Shown one piece after another: positions 8,119 through 15,577 of a stretch of 64,000 nucleotides of DNA. Position 1 is the stretch's first letter. Each line of letters starts with the position of its first letter. The notes beneath the pieces were generated by a model that was given only the letters and a program-made list of their open reading frames with translations, searched no databases and was not told the origin of the DNA. Source of the DNA: Candidatus Faecousia faecavium (GTDB taxonomy: Bacteria; Bacillota; Clostridia; Oscillospirales; Oscillospiraceae); the NCBI GenBank assembly GCA_018712645.1, contig DVGO01000070.1, forward strand, positions 41,156-105,155. Reading direction: 5' to 3'. A program made the position numbers and the translations under genes.

Positions 8119-8849
8119 AAGTATATTTTCAGGCATTTGCCATGTGCCAGAGTATGTTCTGCGCCATTCCCAGTCCCTTCCGGGTGTGGGAAGAAAAGGC
8201 CAGAGACAAAATGCTGCTGTTTCTGCCCCTGGTGGGGCTGGAAATGGGCCTGATCTGGGGGGCACTGTCCTGGGCGCTGGGGCAGCTGGGACTTCCGCCG
8301 CTGGTCATTGCCCTGGCAATCAGCATGTACCCTTACCTCGCTACCGGTTTTTTGCACCTGGACGGGTTTATGGATGTGACCGATGCGGTAAAATCCTGCC
8401 GGGATTTGCAGCGGCGGCGGGAGATCCTGAAGGATTCCCATGTAGGCTCCTTTGCGGTGATCGCCTGCGCCATGCTGCTGCTGAGCCAGTTTGCCCTTGT
8501 GGCGGCGGCAGAGCAGGAAATTGGGCTTCTGGTGCTGCTGCCTATGGTCAGCCGGTGCTGCTCGGCCTTGGCGGTGACGGTGCTCAGGCCCATGTCCACC
8601 AGCCAGTATGCGTCTCAGCATTTCCCCAAGGGCCATGTGCTGGTGCTGGGACTGATGCTGTGCGCGGCTCTGGCGGCAGGCTTTTTCATGGATGCCCGGA
8701 CGGGACTTGCGCTGCTTGGCTGCCTGGCAGGTTACGGTTTGGCGCTGCGCCGGGGTTACCGGTCTTTGGAAGGTATGAATGGAGACATTGCAGGCTACTC
8801 CCTGACCCTGGGAGAACTTTGGGGTCTGGGAGTCTATGCCCTGCTGTAA
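8115..8849 (+). CDS. cobS: adenosylcobinamide-GDP ribazoletransferase CobS
   Basis: 244 aa integral membrane protein from ATG 8115. The diagnostic motif TGFLHLDGFMDVTDA (usually GGxHLDGLADxxDA) binds the divalent metal and substrate. Around six hydrophobic helices follow. CobS joins alpha-ribazole (phosphate) to adenosylcobinamide-GDP, the last step of nucleotide-loop assembly. Residues such as KDSHVGSFAV also match the family. Confidence 0.95.
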   Translation: MKVYFQAFAMCQSMFCAIPSPFRVWEEKARDKMLLFLPLVGLEMGLIWGALSWALGQLGLPPLVIALAISMYPYLATGFLHLDGFMDVTDAVKSCRDLQRRREILKDSHVGSFAVIACAMLLLSQFALVAAAEQEIGLLVLLPMVSRCCSALAVTVLRPMSTSQYASQHFPKGHVLVLGLMLCAALAAGFFMDARTGLALLGCLAGYGLALRRGYRSLEGMNGDIAGYSLTLGELWGLGVYALL

Positions 8850-8859
8850 GGAGAAGATT

Positions 8860-9234
8860 ATGATTTTAATCATCGGCGGTGCGTACCAGGGAAAGCTGGA
8901 GTACGCAAAAACCGCGTTTTCTTTGCAAGATTCGGACATTTTCACCTGCACCGGAAAAGAAGTGGACTTGTCCAAAAAGTGCGTCTATGCCCTGGAAGAA
9001 TTCTGCTTTGCCTGCGTCCAGGCAGGAGAAGAACCAGCGGACTTTTTCCGGCAGCACAGGCAGGAGATTCAGGACAGCATTCTGATCTGCCAGGATATTT
9101 TCTGCGGCGTGGTGCCCATGGGTGCGGATGTCCGGGAGTGGCGGCAGGCCACCGGCCGGCTGTGCCAGTACTTGGCTGGGGAGGTTGACCAGGTGATCCG
9201 GATTTTCTGCGGATTGGAGCAAAAGCTGAAATGA
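8860..9234 (+). CDS. short CobU-like P-loop protein
   Basis: 124 aa from ATG 8860, preceded by AAGGAGAAG. It begins with a degenerate P-loop, IIGGAYQGKLEYA, where the usual Ser/Thr after GK is replaced by Leu. The C-terminal half, with DIFCGVVPMG..REWRQATGRLCQYLA, resembles the end of CobU (EVGxGIVP..RxFRDxxGxxNQ). It looks like a compact paralogue lacking the central part of CobU. It may supply missing CobU function, bind cobinamide, or be regulatory; none of this can be decided from the sequence. Its start 11 nt after cobS and 4-nt overlap with the next gene keep it in the operon. Confidence 0.7.
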   Translation: MILIIGGAYQGKLEYAKTAFSLQDSDIFTCTGKEVDLSKKCVYALEEFCFACVQAGEEPADFFRQHRQEIQDSILICQDIFCGVVPMGADVREWRQATGRLCQYLAGEVDQVIRIFCGLEQKLK

Positions 9235-9782
9235 CCATCTATCTCATTCGCCATGGGAAAACCCAGGCAAATCTGCAGCACCTGTACTGCGGCAGCACGG
9301 ACCTGGCCCTGTCTGACCAGGGCCGGGAGGAGCTGAAGCAGCTGCACTATGCCTTAGAGAATGTGAAATTCATCACCAGCGGTATGCTGCGCACAGAGCA
9401 GACGTTGGAAATTCTCTTCGGTCCGGTGCCCCACACCCAGGAACCGGGATTTCGGGAAGTGGATTTCGGCGCTTTTGAAATGCAAAGCTACGAGAAGCTG
9501 AAAGACGACCCAGCCTATCAGGTCTGGCTTACCGGGGACAATGAAGCCAATGTCCCACCCCAGGGAGAAAGCGGACTGCAGATGCGCCAGCGGGTGCTGG
9601 AAGCCTTTTCCCGGGTAGAAGAAGATACGGTCATTATTGCCCACGGTGGGGTGATTGCGGCCATTATGGAGCATCTATTCCCGGAGGAGGGAAAAAACCG
9701 CTACCAGTGGCAGCCCAAACCCGGCCATGGCTATGCCCTGTCCCAGGGGCGATATTGGCCCATCCCGGATCAGGGGAAGTAG
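9231..9782 (+). CDS. cobC: histidine phosphatase, alpha-ribazole phosphatase CobC-like
   Basis: 183 aa from ATG 9231. The histidine-phosphatase catalytic motif LIRHGKT lies at the N-terminus, with a later FREVDFGAFE acid/base segment and VIIAHGGVI carrying the second His. In this operon it most plausibly removes phosphate from alpha-ribazole-5'-phosphate or from adenosylcobalamin-5'-phosphate. The superfamily also holds phosphoglycerate mutases, so function rests on context. It is the last gene of the B12 operon. Confidence 0.85.
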   Translation: MTIYLIRHGKTQANLQHLYCGSTDLALSDQGREELKQLHYALENVKFITSGMLRTEQTLEILFGPVPHTQEPGFREVDFGAFEMQSYEKLKDDPAYQVWLTGDNEANVPPQGESGLQMRQRVLEAFSRVEEDTVIIAHGGVIAAIMEHLFPEEGKNRYQWQPKPGHGYALSQGRYWPIPDQGK

Positions 9783-9785
9783 CAC

Positions 9786-9814
9786 TTGCAAAATCCGCCG
9801 ACTTTGGGTAAAAT
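9786..9814 (+). promoter_or_regulatory. promoter of the lar operon
   Basis: TTGCAA (9786-9791), 17-bp spacer, TAAAAT (9809-9814): a near-consensus sigma-A promoter immediately after the B12 operon, giving the lar genes their own transcription start near 9821. Confidence 0.7.
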
Positions 9815-9820
9815 GGAGAC

Positions 9821-9908
9821 AATCGGCGCGGCGCAGCGGGATACAAGTCCTGCAGCGCAATGAGGAATTATGACAGCGCAGAGCCTTGGGGTCTGCGCTG
9901 TTTCCTTT
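9821..9908 (+). promoter_or_regulatory. structured leader of larEBC with terminator-like hairpin
   Basis: About 100 nt separate the promoter from larE. Two hairpins are visible: 9831-9841 pairing with 9848-9858 (one mismatch, one G-U), and a perfect 10-bp stem 9873-9882/9892-9901 followed by TTTCCTTT. The second resembles an attenuator placed right before the larE ribosome-binding site at 9909-9914. I do not recognise a known riboswitch class; a metal or cofactor sensor would fit a nickel-cofactor operon (inference). Confidence 0.5.
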
Positions 9909-9918
9909 GGAGGAACCT

Positions 9919-10671
9919 ATGGAATTAACAGCGTATTTTTCTGCCCATCCGAAAGCCGCCATTGCCTTCTCCGGCGGGGTGGATTCGGCGTATCTGCTGT
10001 ACGCCGCGGTGCAAAGCGGCGCAGATGTTCGGGCGTATTATGTGAAAACTCCCTTTCAGCCCCAATTTGAGTATGAAGACGCCAAAAAACTTGCCCAGCA
10101 GCAGGGAGTAGAAATGGTGACACTCCCGGTGGATGTGCTGTGCCGGGAGGAGATTGTCTCCAACCCGGCAAACCGGTGCTATTTCTGCAAACGGGCGCTG
10201 TTTTCCCGAATCCTGGAAGCTGCCGCAGAAGATGGTTTTTCCCTGATTCTGGACGGTACCAACGCATCCGACGATGATGCAGACCGTCCGGGCATCCAGG
10301 CTTTGCGGGAACTGCAGGTGCAGTCGCCCCTGCGGCTGTGCGGCCTGACCAAGGAAGAAATCCGCCGGCTGTCCAAAGAGGCGGGGCTGTTTACCCACGA
10401 TAAGCCCGCCTATGCCTGCCTTGCCACCCGGATTCCCACCGGGGAGCGGATCACCCTGGACAAGCTGGAAAAAACCGAACGGGCAGAAAATTTCCTGGCA
10501 TCCCTGGGATTCCGGGATTTCCGGGTGCGGCTGGATCATGGCAAGGCAAGAATCCAGGTACGACCAGAGGATTTGCCACTGATCCTGGAAAATCGGCAGA
10601 AGATTCTGGATACCCTGGGAAAGTTCTATGATGGGGTTGTGCTGGATTTGGAGGTGCGTCATGCAATCTGA
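9919..10671 (+). CDS. larE: ATP-dependent sacrificial/Fe-S sulfur transferase LarE (nickel-pincer cofactor synthesis)
   Basis: 250 aa from ATG 9919 with GGAGGA at 9909-9914. The PP-loop SGGVDSAYLL near the N-terminus adenylates the substrate carboxylate. LarE then inserts sulfur into the pyridinium dicarboxylate made by LarB. Three cysteines stand out: C87 and C90 in RCYFCKR and C167 in the YACLATR motif. The last aligns with the sulfur-donating Cys of lactobacillar LarE. The additional CxxC suggests the version that holds a [4Fe-4S] cluster and works catalytically (inference from reported three-Cys LarE proteins). It overlaps larB by 11 nt. Confidence 0.92.
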   Translation: MELTAYFSAHPKAAIAFSGGVDSAYLLYAAVQSGADVRAYYVKTPFQPQFEYEDAKKLAQQQGVEMVTLPVDVLCREEIVSNPANRCYFCKRALFSRILEAAAEDGFSLILDGTNASDDDADRPGIQALRELQVQSPLRLCGLTKEEIRRLSKEAGLFTHDKPAYACLATRIPTGERITLDKLEKTERAENFLASLGFRDFRVRLDHGKARIQVRPEDLPLILENRQKILDTLGKFYDGVVLDLEVRHAI

Positions 10672-11416
10672 TGTAAAAAAGCTGTTGGAGGCCGTTCAGG
10701 CAGGGAATGTCAGCGTAGACGATGCCCTGCACAAGCTGAAACTGTCGGCCTTTGAAGATATTGGCTATGCCAAGGTGGACCTTCACCGGAAAATTCGCCA
10801 GGGAGCGGCGGAGGTGATTTACGGCGCGGGGAAAACCCCGGAGCAGATTGCCGGAATTGTGGCCACCATGGAGAAGAATGGACAGAACCGGATTCTCATC
10901 ACCCGCATGTCCCAGGAAGCGGCGGATTTTGTGAGTAAAACTGCCAATCTGGACTACCGCCCTTTGTCCAAGGTGGGCATCATTGGCGGTTTCCCGGAAC
11001 CGGATGGGCTGGGCAAGGTGGTGATTGCCACCGGCGGCACCAGTGACATTCCCGTGGCGGAGGAAGCGGCCCTCACTGCGGAAATTCTGGGCAGTCAGGT
11101 AGTACGGCTGTATGACGTGGGAGTTGCCGGTGTCCACCGGCTGCTGGCCCGTATGGAGCTGATTATGGATGCCAGCGTGATTATTGCCATCGCCGGAATG
11201 GAAGGGGCACTGGCCAGTGTGGTGGGTGGCCTTGCGGACTGCCCGGTAATTGCGGTACCAACCAGCGTAGGGTACGGCGCTTCCTTCGGCGGGGTTTCGG
11301 CGCTGCTGAGCATGCTCAATTCCTGCGCCAGCGGGGTCAGCGTGGTGAACATTGACAACGGCTTCGGTGCGGGATTCCTGGCCAACCGGATCAATCACAT
11401 GGAGGCAAAATCATGA
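10661..11416 (+). CDS. larB: nicotinate adenine dinucleotide carboxylase/hydrolase LarB
   Basis: 251 aa from ATG 10661 with TTGGAGG at 10647-10653. LarB carboxylates and hydrolyses nicotinic acid adenine dinucleotide to pyridinium-3,5-dicarboxylate mononucleotide, the first step of nickel-pincer cofactor synthesis. The C-terminal half resembles PurE (AIR carboxylase): VVIATGGTSDIPVAEEA, VAGVHRLL and AIAGMEGALASVVGGL with VPTSVGYGASFGG are characteristic of LarB. Its TGA overlaps the larC ATG. Confidence 0.95.
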   Translation: MQSDVKKLLEAVQAGNVSVDDALHKLKLSAFEDIGYAKVDLHRKIRQGAAEVIYGAGKTPEQIAGIVATMEKNGQNRILITRMSQEAADFVSKTANLDYRPLSKVGIIGGFPEPDGLGKVVIATGGTSDIPVAEEAALTAEILGSQVVRLYDVGVAGVHRLLARMELIMDASVIIAIAGMEGALASVVGGLADCPVIAVPTSVGYGASFGGVSALLSMLNSCASGVSVVNIDNGFGAGFLANRINHMEAKS

Positions 11417-12570
11417 AAACGCTCTACATTGACTGCGGCATGGGTGCGGCGGGAGATATGCTGGCGGCGGCGCTGAGCGAGCTGCTGCCGGATAAAGAAG
11501 ATTTTCTTCGCACCATGAACAGCCTGGGCCTGCCCGGTGTGGCCGTTTCTTTGGAAAAGGCAGAAAAGTGCGGCATCACCGGCACCCATTTTCGGGTAAC
11601 GGTAGGCGGTGAGGAAGAAGGACAGCACCATCATCACCACAGCCATTCCGGTCTGAGGGATATCGAAAATATTGTGGCATCCATGCCCATTCCCACCATG
11701 GTAAAGCTGGATGTGCTGGCGGTGTATCAGCTCATTGCCCAGGCGGAAAGCCATGTCCATGGCGTGCCGATGCAGAATATCCACTTTCACGAAGTGGGCA
11801 CCCTGGATGCCCTGGCGGATATTACAGCGGTTTGCCTGCTGATGTACCAGCTGAAACCGGACCAGGTGATTGTCTCTCCGGTCCATGTGGGCAGCGGAAG
11901 CGTCCGGTGCGCCCATGGGGTGCTGCCGGTTCCGGCTCCTGCTACGGCGGAGCTGCTGCGGGACATCCCCATTTACGGCGGAGAAATTGCCGGGGAGCTG
12001 TGTACCCCCACCGGGGCTGCGCTGTTGAAGCATTTCGTCACCAAATTCTCCGATATGCCCCCTATTCGTGTGCAGGCCATGGGATACGGCATGGGCAAAA
12101 AGGACTTTGAGCGAGCCAACTGTGTTCGGATTTTGCTGGGAGAAACGGAAGAAAAACCGGAGCGGATTTTGTCTCTGCAATGCAACGTTGACGATATGAC
12201 CGGCGAGGCGGTGGGTTTTGCCCTGGAAAAGTTGCTGGAATTGGGGGCACTGGATGCCTTCACCGTGCCCATCGGGATGAAAAAATCCCGCCCGGGTATT
12301 CTGCTCAGCGTCCTGTGCCGGGAATCTGACCGGGATAAAATGGTGGCGGCCCTGTTCCGCCATACCACCACCCTGGGCATCCGGGAGACCGTCTGTGACC
12401 GCCATACCTTGCACCGGGAAATCCAAACCCTGGACACGCCCTTCGGAAAGGTACACAAGAAGGTCAGTTCCGGCTACGGCGTTCATCGGGAAAAGTATGA
12501 ATATGAAGATCTGGCTGCCATCGCAAGGCAGCGCCAGATGAGCCTGGAAGAGATATTGGCCAATCTGTAA
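11413..12570 (+). CDS. larC: nickel insertion protein LarC
   Basis: 385 aa from ATG 11413. The N-terminal YIDCGMGAAGDMLAAAL motif and the HFHEVGTLDALADI motif are typical. A His-rich stretch around residues 75-79 (five consecutive His, then SHS) probably binds nickel. LarC inserts Ni using CTP to complete the pincer cofactor. In some lactobacilli larC is split by a programmed frameshift; here it is one continuous frame. A larA-type racemase or epimerase that would use the cofactor is not in the window. Confidence 0.95.
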   Translation: MKTLYIDCGMGAAGDMLAAALSELLPDKEDFLRTMNSLGLPGVAVSLEKAEKCGITGTHFRVTVGGEEEGQHHHHHSHSGLRDIENIVASMPIPTMVKLDVLAVYQLIAQAESHVHGVPMQNIHFHEVGTLDALADITAVCLLMYQLKPDQVIVSPVHVGSGSVRCAHGVLPVPAPATAELLRDIPIYGGEIAGELCTPTGAALLKHFVTKFSDMPPIRVQAMGYGMGKKDFERANCVRILLGETEEKPERILSLQCNVDDMTGEAVGFALEKLLELGALDAFTVPIGMKKSRPGILLSVLCRESDRDKMVAALFRHTTTLGIRETVCDRHTLHREIQTLDTPFGKVHKKVSSGYGVHREKYEYEDLAAIARQRQMSLEEILANL

Positions 12571-12575
12571 CAACA

Positions 12576-12603
12576 AAGCCGGACGCTTGCCGTCCGGCTT
12601 TTT
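12576..12603 (+). terminator. intrinsic terminator after larC
   Basis: Stem 12578-12585/12591-12598 (GCCGGACG/CGTCCGGC) followed by five T residues. Confidence 0.9.
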
Positions 12604-12648
12604 GCATATGTCCGGCGGAGAAACAAGAAAATCTTAAGTTTTATCCGG

Positions 12649-12677
12649 TTCCATTTTGTAGGATTTTGTGATAAAAT
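12649..12677 (+). promoter_or_regulatory. promoter upstream of the CapA-like gene
   Basis: Extended -10 TGATAAAAT (12669-12677) with TTCCAT 17 bp upstream of the hexamer. The -35 is weak, but the TG extension compensates. Confidence 0.55.
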
Positions 12678-12721
12678 GTAATCAATTAAACCTTATCTCA
12701 GCAAAGAACAGGAGAAACCCT

Positions 12722-14287
12722 ATGGCAGGAAAATTTGAGAAGCCCCGCAGCCGGGAAAATAGAAGCTCCGCTGCTGCGCCAATGGAGCGCAGGCGTGCGC
12801 CATCCGGGCAGGCCCCGACCAGACCGGCATCGGAACAGCGCCAGTCCCCGACCAGACCGGCACTGGAACACCGGCAAGGGCAGAATGCACCTCGCAGTCA
12901 GGAAGAAAATAAGATACCGCCCAGACGGCCCCGCCGTCAGCGCCGCCGGAAGTCCGTGCTGCCCATTGCCGGAGCAGCTGTCGCCCTGCTGCTGGTGCTG
13001 GTGGTGTGCCTGAGTGTTTTTGGCAAGAAAAAATCCCCTTCCTCCGACCAGCCGGAGCAGATGGAAACTCAGGAGGAAACCCAGTCAATCACCGTAACTT
13101 CCCGGGCGACCATCGCCTCCCAGGGAGATCTGCTGATGCATGCGCCTATCTTCGCAGAAAAATGGGACGGCAACTGCTATGTAGGCGACGGAAAATACAA
13201 CTTTGATTCTCTGTTTCAGTATATTTCCCCCTACACTTCCAAGGCAGACTTCATGGTAGCCAATCTGGAGACCACCCTGGGCGGAGACAGCTTCCCCTAC
13301 CAGGGCAATCCCAGCTTTAACTGCCCGGACGCCCTTCTGGACTCGCTGACGGGAGCGGGGTATGATATGCTGCTCACTGCCAACAACCACTGCTACGACA
13401 CGGTGATGACCGGCCTCAAACGCACGGTGGAGCAGGTCCGCAAGGCCGGGATGACGGCGATGGGCACCCGGCTTTCTTCCGACGAACCCCGGTATGCGGT
13501 GGTGGATGTCAACGGCATCCAGTTGGGAATTACCTGCTACACCTACACCATGGTCATGGATGCAGGCAAGCCCCGGCTGAACAACAATTCCCAGGTGGAG
13601 CAGCCGGAATTGGTGAACTACTTCAGCACCGATAATCTGCCCGCTTTCTATTCAGAATTGGAATCCGTCCGCCAGCAAATGAAGCAGAACGGAGCCCAGG
13701 CCACCATTGTCTACATCCACTGGGGTACGGAGTACGAAACCACTGAGGATGCCACCCAGCGGGCTATGGCTCAGAAAATCTGTGATATGGGCGTGGACGT
13801 GATTATTGGTGGCCATCCTCATGTGGTGCAGCCCATGGATTTGCTCAGCAGCACCACTGACCCGGAGCATAAGACCATTTGCATTTACTCTCTGGGCAAT
13901 GCGGTTTCCAACCAGCGCATTGAAGAAATGAATCTGAAAACCGGTCACACCGAAGATGGCGTCATGTTCAGTGTCACTTTTGAGGAATTTTCAGACGGCA
14001 CTGTGAAGGTGGCGGAGGTGAATGTACTGCCTACCTGGGTGAACAAATTTACCAACGCCAACTGGAAATACGAGTATAACATTCTGCCCCTGGACAAAGA
14101 GCAGCAGGATCAGTGGACAACCCAGTTTAACCTGACCCAGGAGCAGTATACCAATGCATGTAAATCCTACGACCGCACCATGGCCATTCTCGCCCCGGGA
14201 CTGACCAAATGCCAGACCTATCTGAGCCAGTCTGGGGAAGAGCAGCCCCAGACTGAGGCAACGACGGAAACTGCCCAGGCTGCATAA
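12722..14287 (+). CDS. CapA family (poly-gamma-glutamate synthesis-type) membrane-anchored protein
   Basis: 521 aa from ATG 12722 with CAGGAG upstream. Order: a basic, Pro/Arg-rich cytoplasmic region (about residues 1-80) containing a near-duplicated 13-residue stretch; one transmembrane helix (about 82-100); then an extracellular CapA metallophosphatase-like domain. Motifs visible are SQGDLLMHAP, VANLETTLGG, LLTANNHCYD, IHWGTEYE and IIGGHPHVVQP, whose Asp, Asn and His residues match the metal-binding set. CapA proteins take part in poly-gamma-glutamate or capsule-like polymer export, but capB and capC are not nearby, so the substrate is unknown. The tail is Glu/Thr-rich. Confidence 0.87.
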   Translation: MAGKFEKPRSRENRSSAAAPMERRRAPSGQAPTRPASEQRQSPTRPALEHRQGQNAPRSQEENKIPPRRPRRQRRRKSVLPIAGAAVALLLVLVVCLSVFGKKKSPSSDQPEQMETQEETQSITVTSRATIASQGDLLMHAPIFAEKWDGNCYVGDGKYNFDSLFQYISPYTSKADFMVANLETTLGGDSFPYQGNPSFNCPDALLDSLTGAGYDMLLTANNHCYDTVMTGLKRTVEQVRKAGMTAMGTRLSSDEPRYAVVDVNGIQLGITCYTYTMVMDAGKPRLNNNSQVEQPELVNYFSTDNLPAFYSELESVRQQMKQNGAQATIVYIHWGTEYETTEDATQRAMAQKICDMGVDVIIGGHPHVVQPMDLLSSTTDPEHKTICIYSLGNAVSNQRIEEMNLKTGHTEDGVMFSVTFEEFSDGTVKVAEVNVLPTWVNKFTNANWKYEYNILPLDKEQQDQWTTQFNLTQEQYTNACKSYDRTMAILAPGLTKCQTYLSQSGEEQPQTEATTETAQAA

Positions 14288-14300
14288 GAACAGACAGAAA

Positions 14301-14350
14301 ATGCGTGTTCTGATAGAATTGATTTTCTCGTCAGAATACGCATATTTTTA
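14301..14350 (+). terminator. terminator after the CapA-like gene
   Basis: Inverted repeat 14301-14313/14331-14343 with one mismatch, followed by a T-rich run at 14345-14349. Confidence 0.75.
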
Positions 14351-14357
14351 TGGGAAT

Positions 14358-14620
14358 AGCTGCCGCCATTGAGCTGCGGCAGGCGGGTGTCCACCGGACA
14401 CCTGCATCTGTTGGTTCGGGTCCCTTCCTCTCAAGGATAAACAAAAAAGCAGGTACTATCTGCTTTTTTGGTACGCCGGAAGGAACTCGGTACGCTAAGG
14501 AGCTGCCGCCATTGAGCTGTGGTTGGCGGGTGTCCACTGGACACCCGCATTCAATGGTTCGAGTCCTTCCATCTCGAGGGTAAACAAAAAGACAGATACT
14601 CAAATGAGTATCTGTCTTTT
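14358..14620. repeat. two-copy tandem repeat derived from tRNA sequence, with palindromes
   Basis: Two related units start at 14358 and 14501. Each holds AGCTGCCGCCATTGAGCTG, a palindrome (best copy 14527-14549, an 11-bp stem spelling GCGGGTGTCCA), a GGTTCGRGTCC block like a tRNA T-arm on the + strand, and a terminator-like hairpin (around 14446-14469 and 14586-14620). The first unit ends at 14470-14488 with a copy of the 3' end of the adjacent tRNA-Arg, read on the minus strand; the second ends in the intact tRNA. No protein gene is supported here. Confidence 0.75.
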
Positions 14621-14696
14621 TGGTACGCCGGAAGGGACTCGAACCCCCAACCCTCGGAACCGGAATCCGATGCTCTATCCATTGAGCCACCGGCGC
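14621..14696 (-). tRNA. tRNA-Arg (anticodon CCG)
   Basis: Minus-strand cloverleaf with D stem GCTC/GAGC, anticodon stem TCGGA/TCCGA enclosing TTCCGGT (anticodon CCG), T-loop TTCGAGT and an encoded CCA. The acceptor stem closes with a G-T pair at position 1/72. A palindromic T-rich hairpin just downstream (14586-14620) serves as terminator. Confidence 0.9.
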
Positions 14697-14779
14697 ATAC
14701 CGCTTATCAGCCTAGCTATTATAGCAGTCTTTTCCGGCTTTGTAAAGAGGTTGGGAAAAATATTTTTTGAAGGGGAACC

Positions 14780-15577
14780 TTACAGATGCAGATCCTTGCT
14801 GCGGAACACCAGAATTCCTGCCACGGAGCAAACAAGCGCAGCCAGCAGCAGAATCCCGGCAAAGAGAAAAGCCTGATCTTCCCCAGCGGCCAGACCTTCT
14901 GCCTGGAAGAGGGTGAAGAAGGTGGCATACTTGATTTTTTCCAGTTTGCCGCCCATATTGGCCAGCATTTGGAGTATGTACATCAGCACCGGGATTCCGG
15001 CGCCAAAGGTAAGGCTCAGCTTGGCTTCGCTGAATAGGCACGAACACAGGAAACAGAAACCACCAATAAACAGGTGCAGGCACAGAAGTCCCCCGTTGAC
15101 TTGCAGCAGCTGCCTCAGTTCCAGCTCTCCCGGGAACATCCCTTCGGAGACGAACCATTCCAGCGCAGTGCTGTAGGCCGCCAGCAGGACGATTCCCGTA
15201 ACCAGGACCATCCACTGGGTAAAGGCCACCCGGGAGCGTTTTACCGGAGCTGCCAGCAGCGCCGCCATGCTGCCCTGATCCACATATTTAGCAATCAAAC
15301 CATTGGCCCGGATGATGATATAGACCATGGGAAACACCAGCAGAATCATGCCGTACAGATACGAGGTCATAAATCCCATCAGGGTATCCTGACCGCCCAC
15401 CATTCCCACAGCCGCCATCAGTTCCGGCATGAGTTCCTCGAATTGCTTCAGCGCATCCGCCATTTCCGGATCGTACATGCTGATGATCATGGATATGTAC
15501 ATGGTCAGAATGGCTGCAAAAATCACCAGCAGCTTCCAGGAACCTTTGAGTTCCTTGCGGTACAGTGTCAGGTTCAT
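14780..15577 (-). CDS. ABC transporter permease (ABC-2 type)
   Basis: 265 aa; six hydrophobic helices, starting with MNLTLYRKELKGSWK, the usual amphipathic N-terminus of ABC-2 permeases. It overlaps the ATPase gene upstream by 4 nt, so the two form an exporter. Such pairs move antibiotics, peptides, lipids or polymers; nothing identifies the cargo. A Met-rich segment follows helix 1. Confidence 0.85.
   Translation of the reverse strand: MNLTLYRKELKGSWKLLVIFAAILTMYISMIISMYDPEMADALKQFEELMPELMAAVGMVGGQDTLMGFMTSYLYGMILLVFPMVYIIIRANGLIAKYVDQGSMAALLAAPVKRSRVAFTQWMVLVTGIVLLAAYSTALEWFVSEGMFPGELELRQLLQVNGGLLCLHLFIGGFCFLCSCLFSEAKLSLTFGAGIPVLMYILQMLANMGGKLEKIKYATFFTLFQAEGLAAGEDQAFLFAGILLLAALVCSVAGILVFRSKDLHL

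Noticed and set aside
14331..14690. Minus-strand frame of 119 codons over the tRNA-Arg and its repeats
   Set aside because: It translates the tRNA gene itself (the familiar false product of tRNA T-arms) and repeat DNA.
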